From Streptomyces fulvoviolaceus (GTDB lineage Bacteria > Actinomycetota > Actinomycetes > Streptomycetales > Streptomycetaceae): a stretch of DNA of 64,000 bases. This document shows positions 37,074-45,135 of the stretch, piece by piece (positions within the stretch are counted from its first letter, which is position 1; each line of letters opens with the position of its first letter). A model generated the notes under the pieces. It made no database searches and was not told where the DNA came from. It was given only the letters and a program-made list of their open reading frames with translations. The translations under genes and the position numbers were made by a program. The stretch spans positions 1 to 64,000 of the forward strand of contig NZ_JOEY01000034.1 of the NCBI RefSeq assembly GCF_000718165.1, read 5' to 3'.

Positions 37074-37841
37074 ATGACCGTGAATCTCGAAGTCGCCGCA
37101 GGCGTCGGTACGATCCGTCTGGACCGCCCGCCCATGAACGCGCTGGACGTGGCCACACAGGACCGGCTCAAGGAGCTCGCCGAGGAGGCGACCCGGCGCG
37201 AGGACGTACGCGCCGTGATCCTGTACGGCGGGGAGAAGGTGTTCGCGGCCGGCGCGGACATCAAGGAGATGCAGGCGATGGACCATACGGCGATGGTCCT
37301 GCGCGCCCGCGCCCTGCAGGACTCGTTCACGGCGGTGGCCCGCATTCCCAAGCCGGTCGTGGCGGCCGTGACCGGCTACGCGCTGGGCGGTGGCTGCGAG
37401 TTGGCGCTGTGCGCGGACTTCCGCATCGCCGCCGAGAACGCCAAGCTGGGCCAGCCGGAGATCCTGCTGGGCCTGATCCCGGGCGCGGGCGGCACCCAGC
37501 GCCTGTCCCGGCTGATCGGCCCCTCCAAGGCGAAGGACCTGATCTTCACGGGCCGCATGGTGAAGGCCGACGAGGCGTTGAGCCTGGGCCTGGTGGACCG
37601 GGTCGTACCCGCCGACGAGGTGTACGCCGAGGCGCACGCGTGGGCGGCGAAGCTGGCGCAGGGGCCGGCGATCGCGCTGCGCGCGGCGAAGGAGTCGATC
37701 GACACGGGCCTGGAGACGGACATCGAGACGGGCCTCGCGGTCGAACGCAACTGGTTCGCGGGCCTGTTCGCCACGGAGGACCGCGAGCGCGGCATGAAGA
37801 GCTTCGTCGAGGAGGGACCCGGCAAGGCGAAATTCCTCTGA
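37074..37841 (+). CDS. enoyl-CoA hydratase/isomerase family protein
   Basis: A 255-aa crotonase-fold enzyme. Oxyanion-hole motifs: FAAGADIKEM and YALGGGCELALCADFRIA. The catalytic Glu pair region is present: E in AKLGQPEILLGLIPGAGGTQ and DEALSLGLVDRVV. C-terminus FVEEGPGKAKF. It probably hydrates enoyl-CoA in fatty-acid or branched-chain degradation; the exact substrate cannot be told. ATG 37074 is the only sensible start and sits directly behind the 81-bp repeat. Confidence 0.93.
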   Translation: MTVNLEVAAGVGTIRLDRPPMNALDVATQDRLKELAEEATRREDVRAVILYGGEKVFAAGADIKEMQAMDHTAMVLRARALQDSFTAVARIPKPVVAAVTGYALGGGCELALCADFRIAAENAKLGQPEILLGLIPGAGGTQRLSRLIGPSKAKDLIFTGRMVKADEALSLGLVDRVVPADEVYAEAHAWAAKLAQGPAIALRAAKESIDTGLETDIETGLAVERNWFAGLFATEDRERGMKSFVEEGPGKAKFL

Positions 37842-38103
37842 ACCGCTTGCAATTGACGTGATGTCTGATCCGGGTCCCTCGTTGGGGCGGTTTATGGGAG
37901 CCTTAAGCCAACCTTAAGTCTGCCTTGCCGAGGGAGTCCGTCGATTGCCTCCAACTGAGCCTCCGCCGCAGGTCAGATGGGCTGTTGAAGGCTCCGAAGT
38001 GCCTCTGTCATATGCCGATCGACTTCCTCGGAACGACGCATTCCGGGGGGCGTATTCGTCCGGAACGGCCCCGGAGGGCGGCATGGGCGGCCATGATGGG
38101 GGC

Positions 38104-38607
38104 ATGGCGGGGCTGGAGGGTATCGAACAGCCGCGGGGAGATGGCCGTGTGACCGCGGCGCGCTGGTCTCCAGCGGTCGAGGACGAACACGCACTCAAGG
38201 CACTCGAACTGTTCGGCAATCCCACGGAGGCGGAGGTCCCGCTGCCGTCCCGCCCCGAATCGGCCGCCGCCGCACGCCGGTTGACGCAGGTGATCGTCCT
38301 GCGGCAGTGGGGTCTGACCCCCAAGATGACGGAAGACGCCGTCTTACTGGTCTCCGAACTCGTCGGCAACGCCGTCCGCCACACCGGCGCCCGGGTCTTC
38401 GGCCTCCGCATGCGCCGCCGCCGCGGCTGGATCCGCGTCGAGGTCCGCGACCCCTCACGGGGGCTGCCGTGTCTGATGCCGGTGCAGGAGATGGACATCA
38501 GCGGGCGGGGGCTGTTCCTGGTGGACAAGCTGTCGGACCGGTGGGGCGTTGATCTGCTGCCGCGCGGCAAGACGACGTGGTTCGAGATGAGGGTGGCGGA
38601 CCGCTGA
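38104..38607 (+). CDS. anti-sigma-factor-like ATP-binding protein (HATPase_c_2)
   Basis: A 167-aa protein with a GHKL ATPase fold of the SpoIIAB/RsbW type: RRLTQVIVLRQWGL, the N-box LLVSELVGNAVRHTGA, the G1-box-like VEVRDPSRGLP, and ISGRGLFLVDKLSDRWGVD. Streptomyces has dozens of such proteins, many with no known partner; it may bind a sigma factor or anti-anti-sigma factor. ATG 38104 is chosen because the codons before it lose the strong G/C third-position bias, although the frame is open to 37945. No partner gene is adjacent. Confidence 0.85.
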   Translation: MAGLEGIEQPRGDGRVTAARWSPAVEDEHALKALELFGNPTEAEVPLPSRPESAAAARRLTQVIVLRQWGLTPKMTEDAVLLVSELVGNAVRHTGARVFGLRMRRRRGWIRVEVRDPSRGLPCLMPVQEMDISGRGLFLVDKLSDRWGVDLLPRGKTTWFEMRVADR

Positions 38608-38608
38608 A

Positions 38609-38632
38609 CCCCCTGGCGGGGGCGGAGCCCCT
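38609..38632 (+). terminator. CCCCC-GGGGG hairpin repeat after the HATPase gene
   Basis: CCCCCTGGCGGGGGCGGAGC then CCCTG right after the stop: a 5-bp G/C stem with an overlapping alternative GGGGC/GCCCC stem. This is a widespread Streptomyces 3'-end repeat and is likely to act as a terminator. Confidence 0.55.
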
Positions 38633-38673
38633 GAATGGGTGAATCACCAGGTTTCCTCCCCAACCCCCCTTAA

Positions 38674-39447
38674 ATGGTGCGGGTGACCACGACCGACCGT
38701 CGCACGGCGCTCCGCGCGACCGCAGGGCTCCTCACCGCAGGCGCGTTCACCGCGGGATGCGCCACGAGCGGTGCCGTCGCCCACCCCGCCCCCACGACCC
38801 ACGCGTCCGGCAAGCCCCCCGCTGCCGGGCCCCGCCACTTCTCCGGCCAGCCCGCCCAGCTCACCCACGGCCCCCGCACCCACCCCCGAGTCGCCCTCAC
38901 CTTCCACGGCCAGGGCGACCCCGCCATCGCCCGGGCACTGCTCACCGAGGCCGAGAAACACGGCGCCCGCGTCACCGTCCTCGCCGTCGGCACCTGGCTC
39001 GACGCACACCCCGACCTCGCCCGCCGCATCCTCGACGGCGGCCACGACCTCGGCAACCACACCCTCCATCACCTCGACATCAACGCGATGTCCGAGGCCG
39101 AGGCCACCCAGGAGATCACCGGCTGCGCCGACCGTCTCAGACGCCTCACCGGCTCGATCGGCACCTGGTTCCGCCCCTCCCGCACGGCCCGCGCCTCCCC
39201 CCTCGTCGAACGCCTGGCCCATCGCGCCGGCTACCCGCACGTCCTCTCCTACGACGTCGACTCCCTCGACTTCACCTCGCCCGGCGCCCCGGCCGTCGCC
39301 CGCAAGGTCCTCGGCGAGGTCCGTAACGGATCCGTCGTGAGCCTGCACTTCGGCTACGACGACACCGTCGCCGCCCTCCCCGCCGTACTGGAAGAACTCG
39401 ACCGCCGCGGCCTGGCCGCCGTGACCACCACGGAGCTGTTCAGCTGA
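38674..39447 (+). CDS. NodB-like polysaccharide deacetylase lipoprotein with altered motif 1
   Basis: A 257-aa protein with a Tat/lipoprotein-like start (DRRTALRATAGLLTAGAFTAGC). The NodB fold is clear: VALTF..., VTVLAVGTWLDAHPDLARRI, GGHDLGNHTLHHLDI (the HxxxH metal pair), WFRPS and VVSLHFGYDD. Motif 1, normally TFDDGP, reads TFHGQGDP, so the metal-binding Asp is replaced. I recall this HGQGD form in related Streptomyces proteins, so it is probably a subfamily trait and not a mutation; activity may differ. Its stop overlaps the next ATG by 1 nt. Confidence 0.87.
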   Translation: MVRVTTTDRRTALRATAGLLTAGAFTAGCATSGAVAHPAPTTHASGKPPAAGPRHFSGQPAQLTHGPRTHPRVALTFHGQGDPAIARALLTEAEKHGARVTVLAVGTWLDAHPDLARRILDGGHDLGNHTLHHLDINAMSEAEATQEITGCADRLRRLTGSIGTWFRPSRTARASPLVERLAHRAGYPHVLSYDVDSLDFTSPGAPAVARKVLGEVRNGSVVSLHFGYDDTVAALPAVLEELDRRGLAAVTTTELFS

Positions 39448-40628
39448 TGCACCGCAACCTCGTGAAGCACACCCTGGCCGCGGGTGCCGTACTCGCCGCC
39501 CTCGCCGCCTGCGGTACCGAGACCCGGGACCGGCCCCCCTCCGAACACCGCGCCACCCAGGCCGCCATCCCCGCCCCGCCCAAGGAGAAGCCGGTCCAGG
39601 GCCTGCCCGGCATGCCGCCCGTCCTCGACCCGCAGGACGTGTACGCGGCCGACCGCCCGAACCGGCTCTCCCCGGTGGTCAAGGACTTCCCGTCCCGGGT
39701 CTACGTCCCCAACACCGAGTCCGACACGGTCTCCGTGATCGACCCGAAGACGTACGAGATCATCGAGACGATCCACGTCGGCCGGCAGCCCCAGCACGTC
39801 GTCCCCTCCTGGGACATGAAGACCCTCTGGGTCAACAACAACCGCGGCCACACGCTCACCCCCATCGACCCGAAGACGGGGAAGGCGGGCAAGCCGGTCG
39901 AGGTGCACGACCCGTACAACCTCTACTTCACGCCCAACGGCAAGTACGCCGTCGTCATGGCCTCCCTCGACCGCGAACTCGTCTTCCGCGACCCGCACAC
40001 CATGGAGCGGGAGAAGACCGTTCCGGTCACCTGCTACGGCGTCAACCACGCCGACTTCTCCCTGGACGGCAGGTACTTCATCGTCTCCTGCGAGTTCAGC
40101 GGCGAACTGCTCAAGGTCGACACCGAGAAGATGAGGGTCGTCGGGCAGCAGAAGCTCCCCTTCGAGGGCGCGATGCCGCAGGACGTGAAGATCTCGCCCG
40201 ACGGCAAGAGGTTCTACGTCGCCGACATGATGGCCGACGGCATGTGGGTCCTGGACGGCGACACCTTCGGCAAGCCGAAGCTCCTGCCCACCGGCAAGGG
40301 CACCCACGGCCTGTACGTCAGCCGCGACTCCCGCGAGATGTACGTCTCCAACCGCGGCGAAGGCACCATCTCCGTCTTCGACTTCACCCAGAACAAACTC
40401 ACCAAGAAGTGGCACCTGCCCGACGGCGGCAGCCCCGACATGGGCGGCGTCTCGGCCGACGGCAAGGTGTTGTGGCTCTCCGGGCGCTACGACGCCGAGG
40501 TCTACGCCATCGACACCCGCACCGGAAGCCAGCTCGCCCGCATCAAGGTCGGCAGCGGTCCGCACGGCCTCGCGGTGTATCCGCAGCCGGGCCGCTACTC
40601 GCTGGGCCACACGGGCATCTTCCGCTGA
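39447..40628 (+). CDS. YVTN/YncE-like beta-propeller lipoprotein
   Basis: A 393-aa exported protein: lipobox VLAALAACG, then a seven-bladed propeller with YVTN-type repeats (SRVYVPNTESDTVSVIDPKT, HVGRQPQHVVPSWD, LYVSRDSREMYVSNRGEGT, VGSGPHGLAVYPQPG). Such propellers bind ligands or partners at the cell surface; no enzyme motif is visible. It is translationally coupled to the NodB-like gene (TGATG), so both probably work at the cell wall. The ADP-ribosyltransferase gene follows 75 nt downstream. Confidence 0.88.
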   Translation: MHRNLVKHTLAAGAVLAALAACGTETRDRPPSEHRATQAAIPAPPKEKPVQGLPGMPPVLDPQDVYAADRPNRLSPVVKDFPSRVYVPNTESDTVSVIDPKTYEIIETIHVGRQPQHVVPSWDMKTLWVNNNRGHTLTPIDPKTGKAGKPVEVHDPYNLYFTPNGKYAVVMASLDRELVFRDPHTMEREKTVPVTCYGVNHADFSLDGRYFIVSCEFSGELLKVDTEKMRVVGQQKLPFEGAMPQDVKISPDGKRFYVADMMADGMWVLDGDTFGKPKLLPTGKGTHGLYVSRDSREMYVSNRGEGTISVFDFTQNKLTKKWHLPDGGSPDMGGVSADGKVLWLSGRYDAEVYAIDTRTGSQLARIKVGSGPHGLAVYPQPGRYSLGHTGIFR

Positions 40629-40703
40629 CACTTGTTCAGTTGACACGCCGCCGTACGAGTGATGATCCACAACCGGCCGCAGCGGAGCCGCGATTGTGCA
40701 CCC

Positions 40704-41309
40704 ATGATCACAACTCGCCTGCGGCGGCGTGCCGCTGCCGTCGTCCTGTCCCTCGCGGCCGTCTTCGCGACCACGGCGGCCACCACCCCCACCAAGGCAG
40801 CCACCACGCCCACCAAGGCAGCCCCCGCCTGTCCCCAGTTCGACGACCCGATCAAGGCGGCCGTCAACCGCGACGTCGATGTCGACCGCATCACTCCCGA
40901 GCCGGCCTGGCGCAAGACCTGCGGCACCCTCTACCGCAGCGACGGCCGCGGCCCGGAGATCGTCTTCGCGGAGGGCTTCAAGCCCAAGGACGTGGTCAAC
41001 GGCCAGTACGACATCGAGCAGTACGTCCTGGTCAACCAGCCCTCCCCGTACGTCTCCACGACGTACGACCACGACCTGTACAAGACGTGGTGGAAGTCGG
41101 GCTACAACTACTACATCGACGCCCCGGGCGGCGTGGACGTGAACAAGACCATCGGCGACACCCACAAGTGGGCCGACCAGGTCGAGGTCGCCTTCCCCGG
41201 CGGTATCGCCCGGAAGTACATCATCGGCGTCTGCCCGGTGAACAAGACGACCAAGGTCGAGATCATGAGCGGCTGCCAGAGCAACCCGCACTTCGAGGCC
41301 TGGCACTGA
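40704..41309 (+). CDS. secreted DNA-targeting mono-ADP-ribosyltransferase, Scabin/ScARP/pierisin family
   Basis: A 201-aa secreted enzyme. Signal peptide 1-32 (TTRLRRRAAAVVLSLAAVFA), then a duplicated ATTPTKA linker. The ART motifs are complete: R78 in GTLYRSDGRG, the STT triplet at 118-120 in SPYVSTTYDHD, and Q159-x-E161 in DQVEVAFPGG. Q-x-E is the signature of pierisin-like ARTs that modify guanine in DNA, as Scabin (S. scabiei) and ScARP (S. coelicolor) do; YNYYIDAPGGVDVNKTIGD is also characteristic. Four Cys (C43, C73, C177, C191) may form disulfides. ATG 40704 gives a signal peptide directly; an in-frame ATG at 40659 would add 15 residues. No immunity gene is obvious. The 3' end overlaps the convergent GNAT gene. 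Confidence 0.92.
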   Translation: MITTRLRRRAAAVVLSLAAVFATTAATTPTKAATTPTKAAPACPQFDDPIKAAVNRDVDVDRITPEPAWRKTCGTLYRSDGRGPEIVFAEGFKPKDVVNGQYDIEQYVLVNQPSPYVSTTYDHDLYKTWWKSGYNYYIDAPGGVDVNKTIGDTHKWADQVEVAFPGGIARKYIIGVCPVNKTTKVEIMSGCQSNPHFEAWH

Positions 41310-41934
41310 GCAGCAGCGCCTCCGCGCCCACGGGACGGTAACCGGCTGCCAGGAACGCCCGCGTGCTGCGGGCGTTCCCCGGCGCCACCTGCGCCCACAC
41401 CGGCTCCGTGACGAGATGCCGGGCCGCGGTCACGAGCAACCGCCCCAAGCCCCGGTGCCGTTCGGAGTCGTCCACCTCGACGGAGACCTCCAGCCGCCCG
41501 GCGATCCCGCGCCCCATGACCAGCACACCGCCGTCCGCCGTCCACGCGCGCACGTCGTCGCGCCGCCCGCGGGCGTACACGATCCGCGGGTGCCCGGCGT
41601 CCGCGATCTCCGTCAGCGCGAGCGGGGGCTCGCCCGGCAGGGGAGAGCCGACCAGCATCGCGTCGATCGTCTCGGCCGTACGGCCCGTCCGCTCCATCAA
41701 GGCCGCCAGGAACCGCGCGTTCATCGTCGCCGCGAGGGCGTCGCACGGCACGGCGTCCAGTGTGTCGTACACCCACTGTGGATCCTCGTCCGTGAAGACG
41801 ACCGAGTGCGCGGTGAAGGCGAGCACGCCCGCATCCCGGTGGGAGGCCTGCGGCACGACCGTCGTACGGCCGTCCGCCGGGGGGAAGACACCGCGGGCCG
41901 CCGCGTCGAGAATGTCCCGAAGAGTCTCCACCAC
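41263..41934 (-). CDS. GNAT family N-acetyltransferase
   Basis: A 223-aa protein. N-terminal ETLRDILDAAARGVFPPADG and a variable domain (VYDTLDAVPCDALAATMNAR) precede the GNAT core: VLVMGRGIAGRLEVSVEVDD and RHRGLGRLLVTAARHL, the acetyl-CoA pyrophosphate loop, then VWAQVAPGNARSTRAFLAAGY. GTG 41934 or GTG 41931 both lie behind AAGGAG (spacing 4 or 7). The gene starts 46 nt from the divergent MerR pseudogene. Its last 47 nt overlap the end of the ADP-ribosyltransferase gene on the other strand. Substrate unknown. Confidence 0.88.
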   Translation of the reverse strand: MVETLRDILDAAARGVFPPADGRTTVVPQASHRDAGVLAFTAHSVVFTDEDPQWVYDTLDAVPCDALAATMNARFLAALMERTGRTAETIDAMLVGSPLPGEPPLALTEIADAGHPRIVYARGRRDDVRAWTADGGVLVMGRGIAGRLEVSVEVDDSERHRGLGRLLVTAARHLVTEPVWAQVAPGNARSTRAFLAAGYRPVGAEALLLSARPRSAGCSGSRS

Positions 41935-41980
41935 CGCGCTCCTTGAGTCTCCACCCACTGGAAGGCCCAGACTCGCAGAC

Positions 41981-42926
41981 ATGATCGATGACGGCACCGG
42001 ACTTTTCACCATCGGAGAGCTGGCCCGGGCCACCGGACTGACCGTGCGGACCATCCGTTACTGGTCCGACGAGGGCGTCCTGACCCCGGTGACCCGTTCC
42101 ACGGGCGGCTACCGGCTCTACGACGCCGAGTCCGCCGCCCGCCTGGAGCTGATCCGCACGTTGCGGGAGCTGGGCCTCGGCCTGGACGCCGTACGCGAGG
42201 TGGTCAGCGGCGAGAAGGACGTCGCTTCCGTGGCGGCCGCGCATGTGGCCGCGCTGGACGCCCAGATCCTCCCCCAGTGCCTTAAGGGCCTGGGGGGACC
42301 CCCACCTGAAGGTGACCCGTGCGGTGCTGTCGAGCGTGGCGCGACGCGGTTCGAGTGCGGAGGAGATGACGTTGATGAACAAGTTGGCGCGGCTGTCGGC
42401 GGCCGAGCGGAGGCGGATCATGGAGGAGTTCGTGGAGGAGTTGTTCCACGGGCTCGACTCCGTGGATCCGGCCATCCGGGACCGGATGCGCTCCATTGCG
42501 GTGGACCTGCCGGAGGAGCCGACCCCCGAGCAGGTGGATGCCTGGGTGGAGCTGGCGGAGCTGGTCCAGGACCCGGAGTTCCGTGCGGGGATGCGGCAGG
42601 TGGTCGAGTTCAACGCGGCGGACCAGGACCGCAGTGCGGCCCCGGGGCGGGCCACGTGGTTTCCCATGCGCCTGGTCCAGCTGGGAGCGGAGGCCCGCGA
42701 GCGGGGAATCGCTCCCGAGTCGCCGGAGGCGGAGGCGATCCTGCGGGAGGTTCTGGGGGACGGCGACCCGTCCGTCGTACTCGAACGCATGGAGTCGGCG
42801 TCCAACGACCGGCTCGCCCGGTACCGGGAGCTGCTGACCACGGTGAAGGGCGCGGGGCCCCGGGCCGCGCACCGTGCGGAGTTCTCGTGGGTGGTCGCCG
42901 CACTGCGCGCTCGGGTCGCCGGTTAA
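41981..42926 (+). pseudogene. MerR-family regulator gene split by a palindromic repeat
   Basis: From ATG 41981 the frame gives a normal MerR HTH (FTIGELARATGLTVRTIRYW, GGYRLYDAESAARLELI) up to HVAALDAQI at 42268. A 37-nt palindromic insert (42269-42305) follows, after which the protein continues in the +1 frame as LKVTRAVLSSVARRGSSAEE to the stop at 42926, a well-conserved 200-residue effector domain. The insert is not a multiple of three, so translation runs on in the wrong frame. The HTH half could still be made as a long out-of-frame fusion. It is divergent from the GNAT gene, its likely former target. Confidence 0.85.
42269..42305. repeat. CCCCCAG...CTGGGGG palindromic repeat inside the MerR gene
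   Basis: The repeat begins CTCCCCCAGTGCCTTAAGGG and continues with CCTGGGGGGACCCCCAC. The stem is CCCCCAG/CTGGGGG with loop TGCCTTAAGGGC, and a trailing GGGGGGACCCCC adds a second hairpin. It resembles the common Streptomyces intergenic element CTCCCCCAGC...GGGGGGACCCCC. It shifts the MerR frame by +1. Confidence 0.85.
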
Positions 42927-42973
42927 TCTGGCCTCCGTCAACAAGCGGTAATGCGTTATGAAGGGGCGGATCG

Positions 42974-43186
42974 GTGGCGGACATCGAGGAAGCACGCAAG
43001 CAGTTCGACAGGATCGATGCGGACGGTGACGGCTTCATCACGCCCGCCGAGTTCAAGACCGCTCTCGCCCAGGGCGGCGACTGGAACGTCACCGAGTCCG
43101 TGGCCGAGGCGATCATCAAGAGCCGCGACCTGAACGGCGACAAGCTTCTGTCGTTCGACGAGTTCTGGGCGTTCCTGAGCAAGTGA
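42974..43186 (+). CDS. cabD: CabD-like EF-hand calcium-binding protein
   Basis: A 70-aa protein with two EF-hands. Loop 1 is DADGDGFITPAE (residues of about 16-27) and loop 2 DLNGDKLLSFDE (about 52-63); both have Asp/Asn at 1, 3 and 5 and Glu at 12. Size and sequence match S. coelicolor CabD (SCO5464, from memory), a small calcium buffer or sensor studied together with CabC and linked to calcium and morphology. GTG 42974 has AAGGGG upstream. It stands alone between the MerR remnant and a bidirectional terminator. Confidence 0.92.
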   Translation: MADIEEARKQFDRIDADGDGFITPAEFKTALAQGGDWNVTESVAEAIIKSRDLNGDKLLSFDEFWAFLSK

Positions 43187-43195
43187 CACCCACGA

Positions 43196-43231
43196 AAGGG
43201 GCGCCCGTCCGGCTGCGGAGGGGCGCCCCTT
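43196..43231. terminator. bidirectional terminator between cabD and leuA
   Basis: AAGGGGCGCC / GGCGCCCCTT with a 16-nt loop, placed between the two convergent stop codons. Confidence 0.8.
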
Positions 43232-43233
43232 CG

Positions 43234-44928
43234 TCATGCGGTGCTCGCGGTGCGGTTCATCGCCGACAGCACCGCCTGGACCGACGCCGTCGAGCCCTCG
43301 CCCGCTCCCCAGGCCGTGACGCCGTTCACCCGGCACTCGGCGTAGGCGGTCGTCGCGTCCTCGGCGTAGTCGACAACGGCCACGTCGTACCCGGCGCCGG
43401 CGAGCGCGTCGACGAAGGCGGAGAGCAGGCTGCTGCCCGTGCCCTCGTAGTCGCCGACGCGGTCGTCGACCTCCAGCGTGCAGACGAAGCGGTGGACGCC
43501 GGGCGTCTCCTCGTACGCCGACCAGGTGTGCAGCCGTACCGCACCCTCCGCCAGATATGTGGCCCGGAACAGGTCGTACAGCTCCTTCGGCGTCATCTCC
43601 CGCCCGCTGTCGTCCGTGGCCTCCTGGACGACCCGGGAGAAGTCGGGCCGCATACGGGCCGGCAGGTCGATGCCGTGGTGCGTGCGGAGCAGGTACGCCA
43701 TTCCGCCTTTCCCCGACTGGGAGTTGACGCGGATCACCGCCTCGTAGGAACGGCCCACGTCGGCCGGGTCGATCGGCAGATATGGGACGTCCCAGGGGGC
43801 TTGATCGGCGGGGGTCCCCGACTCCGCCGCCCTGCGGGCGTGTTGGATGAACCCCTTGTTGATCGCGTCCTGGTGGGTGCCTGAGAAGGCCGTGTGGACG
43901 AGATCGCCGGCGTACGGGTGGCGCGGGTGCACCGGCAGCCGGTTGCAGTGCTCCACCGTCTCCTTCACCGCGTCGATGTCGCTGAAGTCGACCATGGGAT
44001 CGACCCCTTGGGCGTACAGGTTGAGCGCCAGGGTCACCAGGTCGACGTTGCCCGTGCGCTCGCCGTTGCCGAACAGACAGCCCTCGACGCGCTGGGCGCC
44101 GGCCAGTACGGCGAGTTCGGCGCAGGCGACGCCGGTGCCGCGGTCGTTGTGCGGGTGGACGGAGAGGATGACGGAGTCGCGGCGGGACAGGTGGCGGTGG
44201 AAGTACTCGATCTGGTCGGCGTAGACGTTCGGGGTGGCGATCTCGACCGTCGCGGGCAGGTTGTGGGTGACCGGGCGGTCGGGGCTCGCGTCCCACAGCT
44301 CGGTCAGTTCGTCGCACAGTTCCAGGACGAAGTCCGGTTCGGTGAGGTTGAAGGTCTCGGGCGAGAACTGGAAGCGGACGCCCGGCGCGTCCGCGGCCCT
44401 GCGGGCCATGTGCGCGGCCGCCTCCCGCACAGTCCGCCGCACCTCGGCGCGGTCCCGGCCGAGGACGACGTCCCGCCACACCGGGGAAGTCGCGATGTAC
44501 AGGTGCACGACCGCCCGCGGCAGCCCCTCGATCGAGTCGAAGGTCCGGTCGATCAGGTCCCGCCGGGCCGGGGTGAACACGACGGGCGTGACGTCGTCGG
44601 GTACCGCGCCGGAGGTCACCAGGTGCCGTACGAAGTCGAAGTCCGTACGGCTCGCGGACGGGTAGCCGACCTCGACCTCCTTGAACCCCATCGCGACCAG
44701 CAGGTCGAAGAAGCGGCGCTTGCGCGGGGTGTCCATCGGCTCGGCCAGCGCCTGGTTGCCGTCGCGCAGGTCGACGGGGACCCAGAGGGGGGCGCGTTCG
44801 ATACGGGCGGAGGGCCAGTCGCGGTCGGCGGCGGGGACGGTCACCCGCTGCTCGAAGGGGCGGTAGCGGTGGTGGGGCATGGGGCTGGGCTGCTGAGGGT
44901 TCCAGAACGGGGTCACAGGGGTCGTCAT
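43234..44928 (-). CDS. leuA: 2-isopropylmalate synthase
   Basis: A 564-aa enzyme that condenses acetyl-CoA and 2-oxoisovalerate, the first step of leucine synthesis. Metal/substrate motifs: [82 protein letters not shown]. The C-terminal LeuA regulatory domain ([28 protein letters not shown]) binds leucine for feedback inhibition. ATG 44928 has GAGGA 5 nt upstream. A leader peptide with four Leu codons and a hairpin precede it, so transcription is attenuated. The sequence differs from the main Streptomyces LeuA I remember, so it may be a second copy. Confidence 0.94.
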   Translation of the reverse strand: MTTPVTPFWNPQQPSPMPHHRYRPFEQRVTVPAADRDWPSARIERAPLWVPVDLRDGNQALAEPMDTPRKRRFFDLLVAMGFKEVEVGYPSASRTDFDFVRHLVTSGAVPDDVTPVVFTPARRDLIDRTFDSIEGLPRAVVHLYIATSPVWRDVVLGRDRAEVRRTVREAAAHMARRAADAPGVRFQFSPETFNLTEPDFVLELCDELTELWDASPDRPVTHNLPATVEIATPNVYADQIEYFHRHLSRRDSVILSVHPHNDRGTGVACAELAVLAGAQRVEGCLFGNGERTGNVDLVTLALNLYAQGVDPMVDFSDIDAVKETVEHCNRLPVHPRHPYAGDLVHTAFSGTHQDAINKGFIQHARRAAESGTPADQAPWDVPYLPIDPADVGRSYEAVIRVNSQSGKGGMAYLLRTHHGIDLPARMRPDFSRVVQEATDDSGREMTPKELYDLFRATYLAEGAVRLHTWSAYEETPGVHRFVCTLEVDDRVGDYEGTGSSLLSAFVDALAGAGYDVAVVDYAEDATTAYAECRVNGVTAWGAGEGSTASVQAVLSAMNRTASTA

Positions 44929-44973
44929 GCCGGTCCTCATGGGCGGTCACTGCCTTCGGCTGGGTCGGGGTGT

Positions 44974-45010
44974 GACCGGCAGCACGGCGACCCGCGGCGG
45001 GGTGCCGGTC
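44974..45010 (-). promoter_or_regulatory. leuA attenuator hairpin
   Basis: GACCGGCA and TGCCGGTC pair around a G/C-rich 21-nt loop just downstream of the leader-peptide stop and 45 nt before leuA. The GGCCCCGCCGCGGC stretch at the end of the leader can form a competing structure. Confidence 0.7.
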
Positions 45011-45013
45011 GCG

Positions 45014-45061
45014 TCAGGCCCCGCCGCGGCAGCCGAGAAGAAGGAGACCGCGATGCGTCAT
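45014..45061 (-). CDS. leuL: leuA leader peptide
   Basis: A 15-aa frame MTHRGLLLLGCRGGA with four consecutive Leu codons (CTC CTT CTT CTC), the classic sensor of charged Leu-tRNA. Under leucine starvation ribosomes stall there and should prevent the following hairpin from terminating transcription. The ATG lies 6 nt after a TAGCGT -10 box, so the transcript probably starts at the A of the ATG and is leaderless. Confidence 0.88.
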   Translation of the reverse strand: MTHRGLLLLGCRGGA

Positions 45062-45067
45062 ATCGGT

Positions 45068-45097
45068 ACGCTATCCACTGCTCAGGTCCTCAGACAA
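45068..45097 (-). promoter_or_regulatory. leuA promoter
   Basis: On the minus strand: -35 TTGTCT (45097-45092), 18-bp spacer, -10 TAGCGT (45073-45068). The predicted start is at about 45061, the first base of the leader peptide. The -35 lies inside a direct repeat taken to be a GntR site. Confidence 0.7.
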
Positions 45098-45125
45098 GTG
45101 AAATAGCTCAGCTCCTCAGACAAGT
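45080..45125. promoter_or_regulatory. two direct repeats, probable GntR operator
   Basis: GCTCAGGTCCTCAGACAAGT (45080-45099) and GCTCAGCTCCTCAGACAAGT (45106-45125) differ at one base and are 26 bp apart. Each contains ACTTGTCTGAGGA on the minus strand. They cover the leuA -35 box and the region just before the gntR ATG. Confidence 0.7.
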
Positions 45126-45135
45126 TGGTGCATCC

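Noticed and set aside
43894..45135. An N-terminal extension of the GntR protein through the leuA region
   Set aside because: That stretch is antisense to leuA and its leader. The HTH begins right after ATG 45136.
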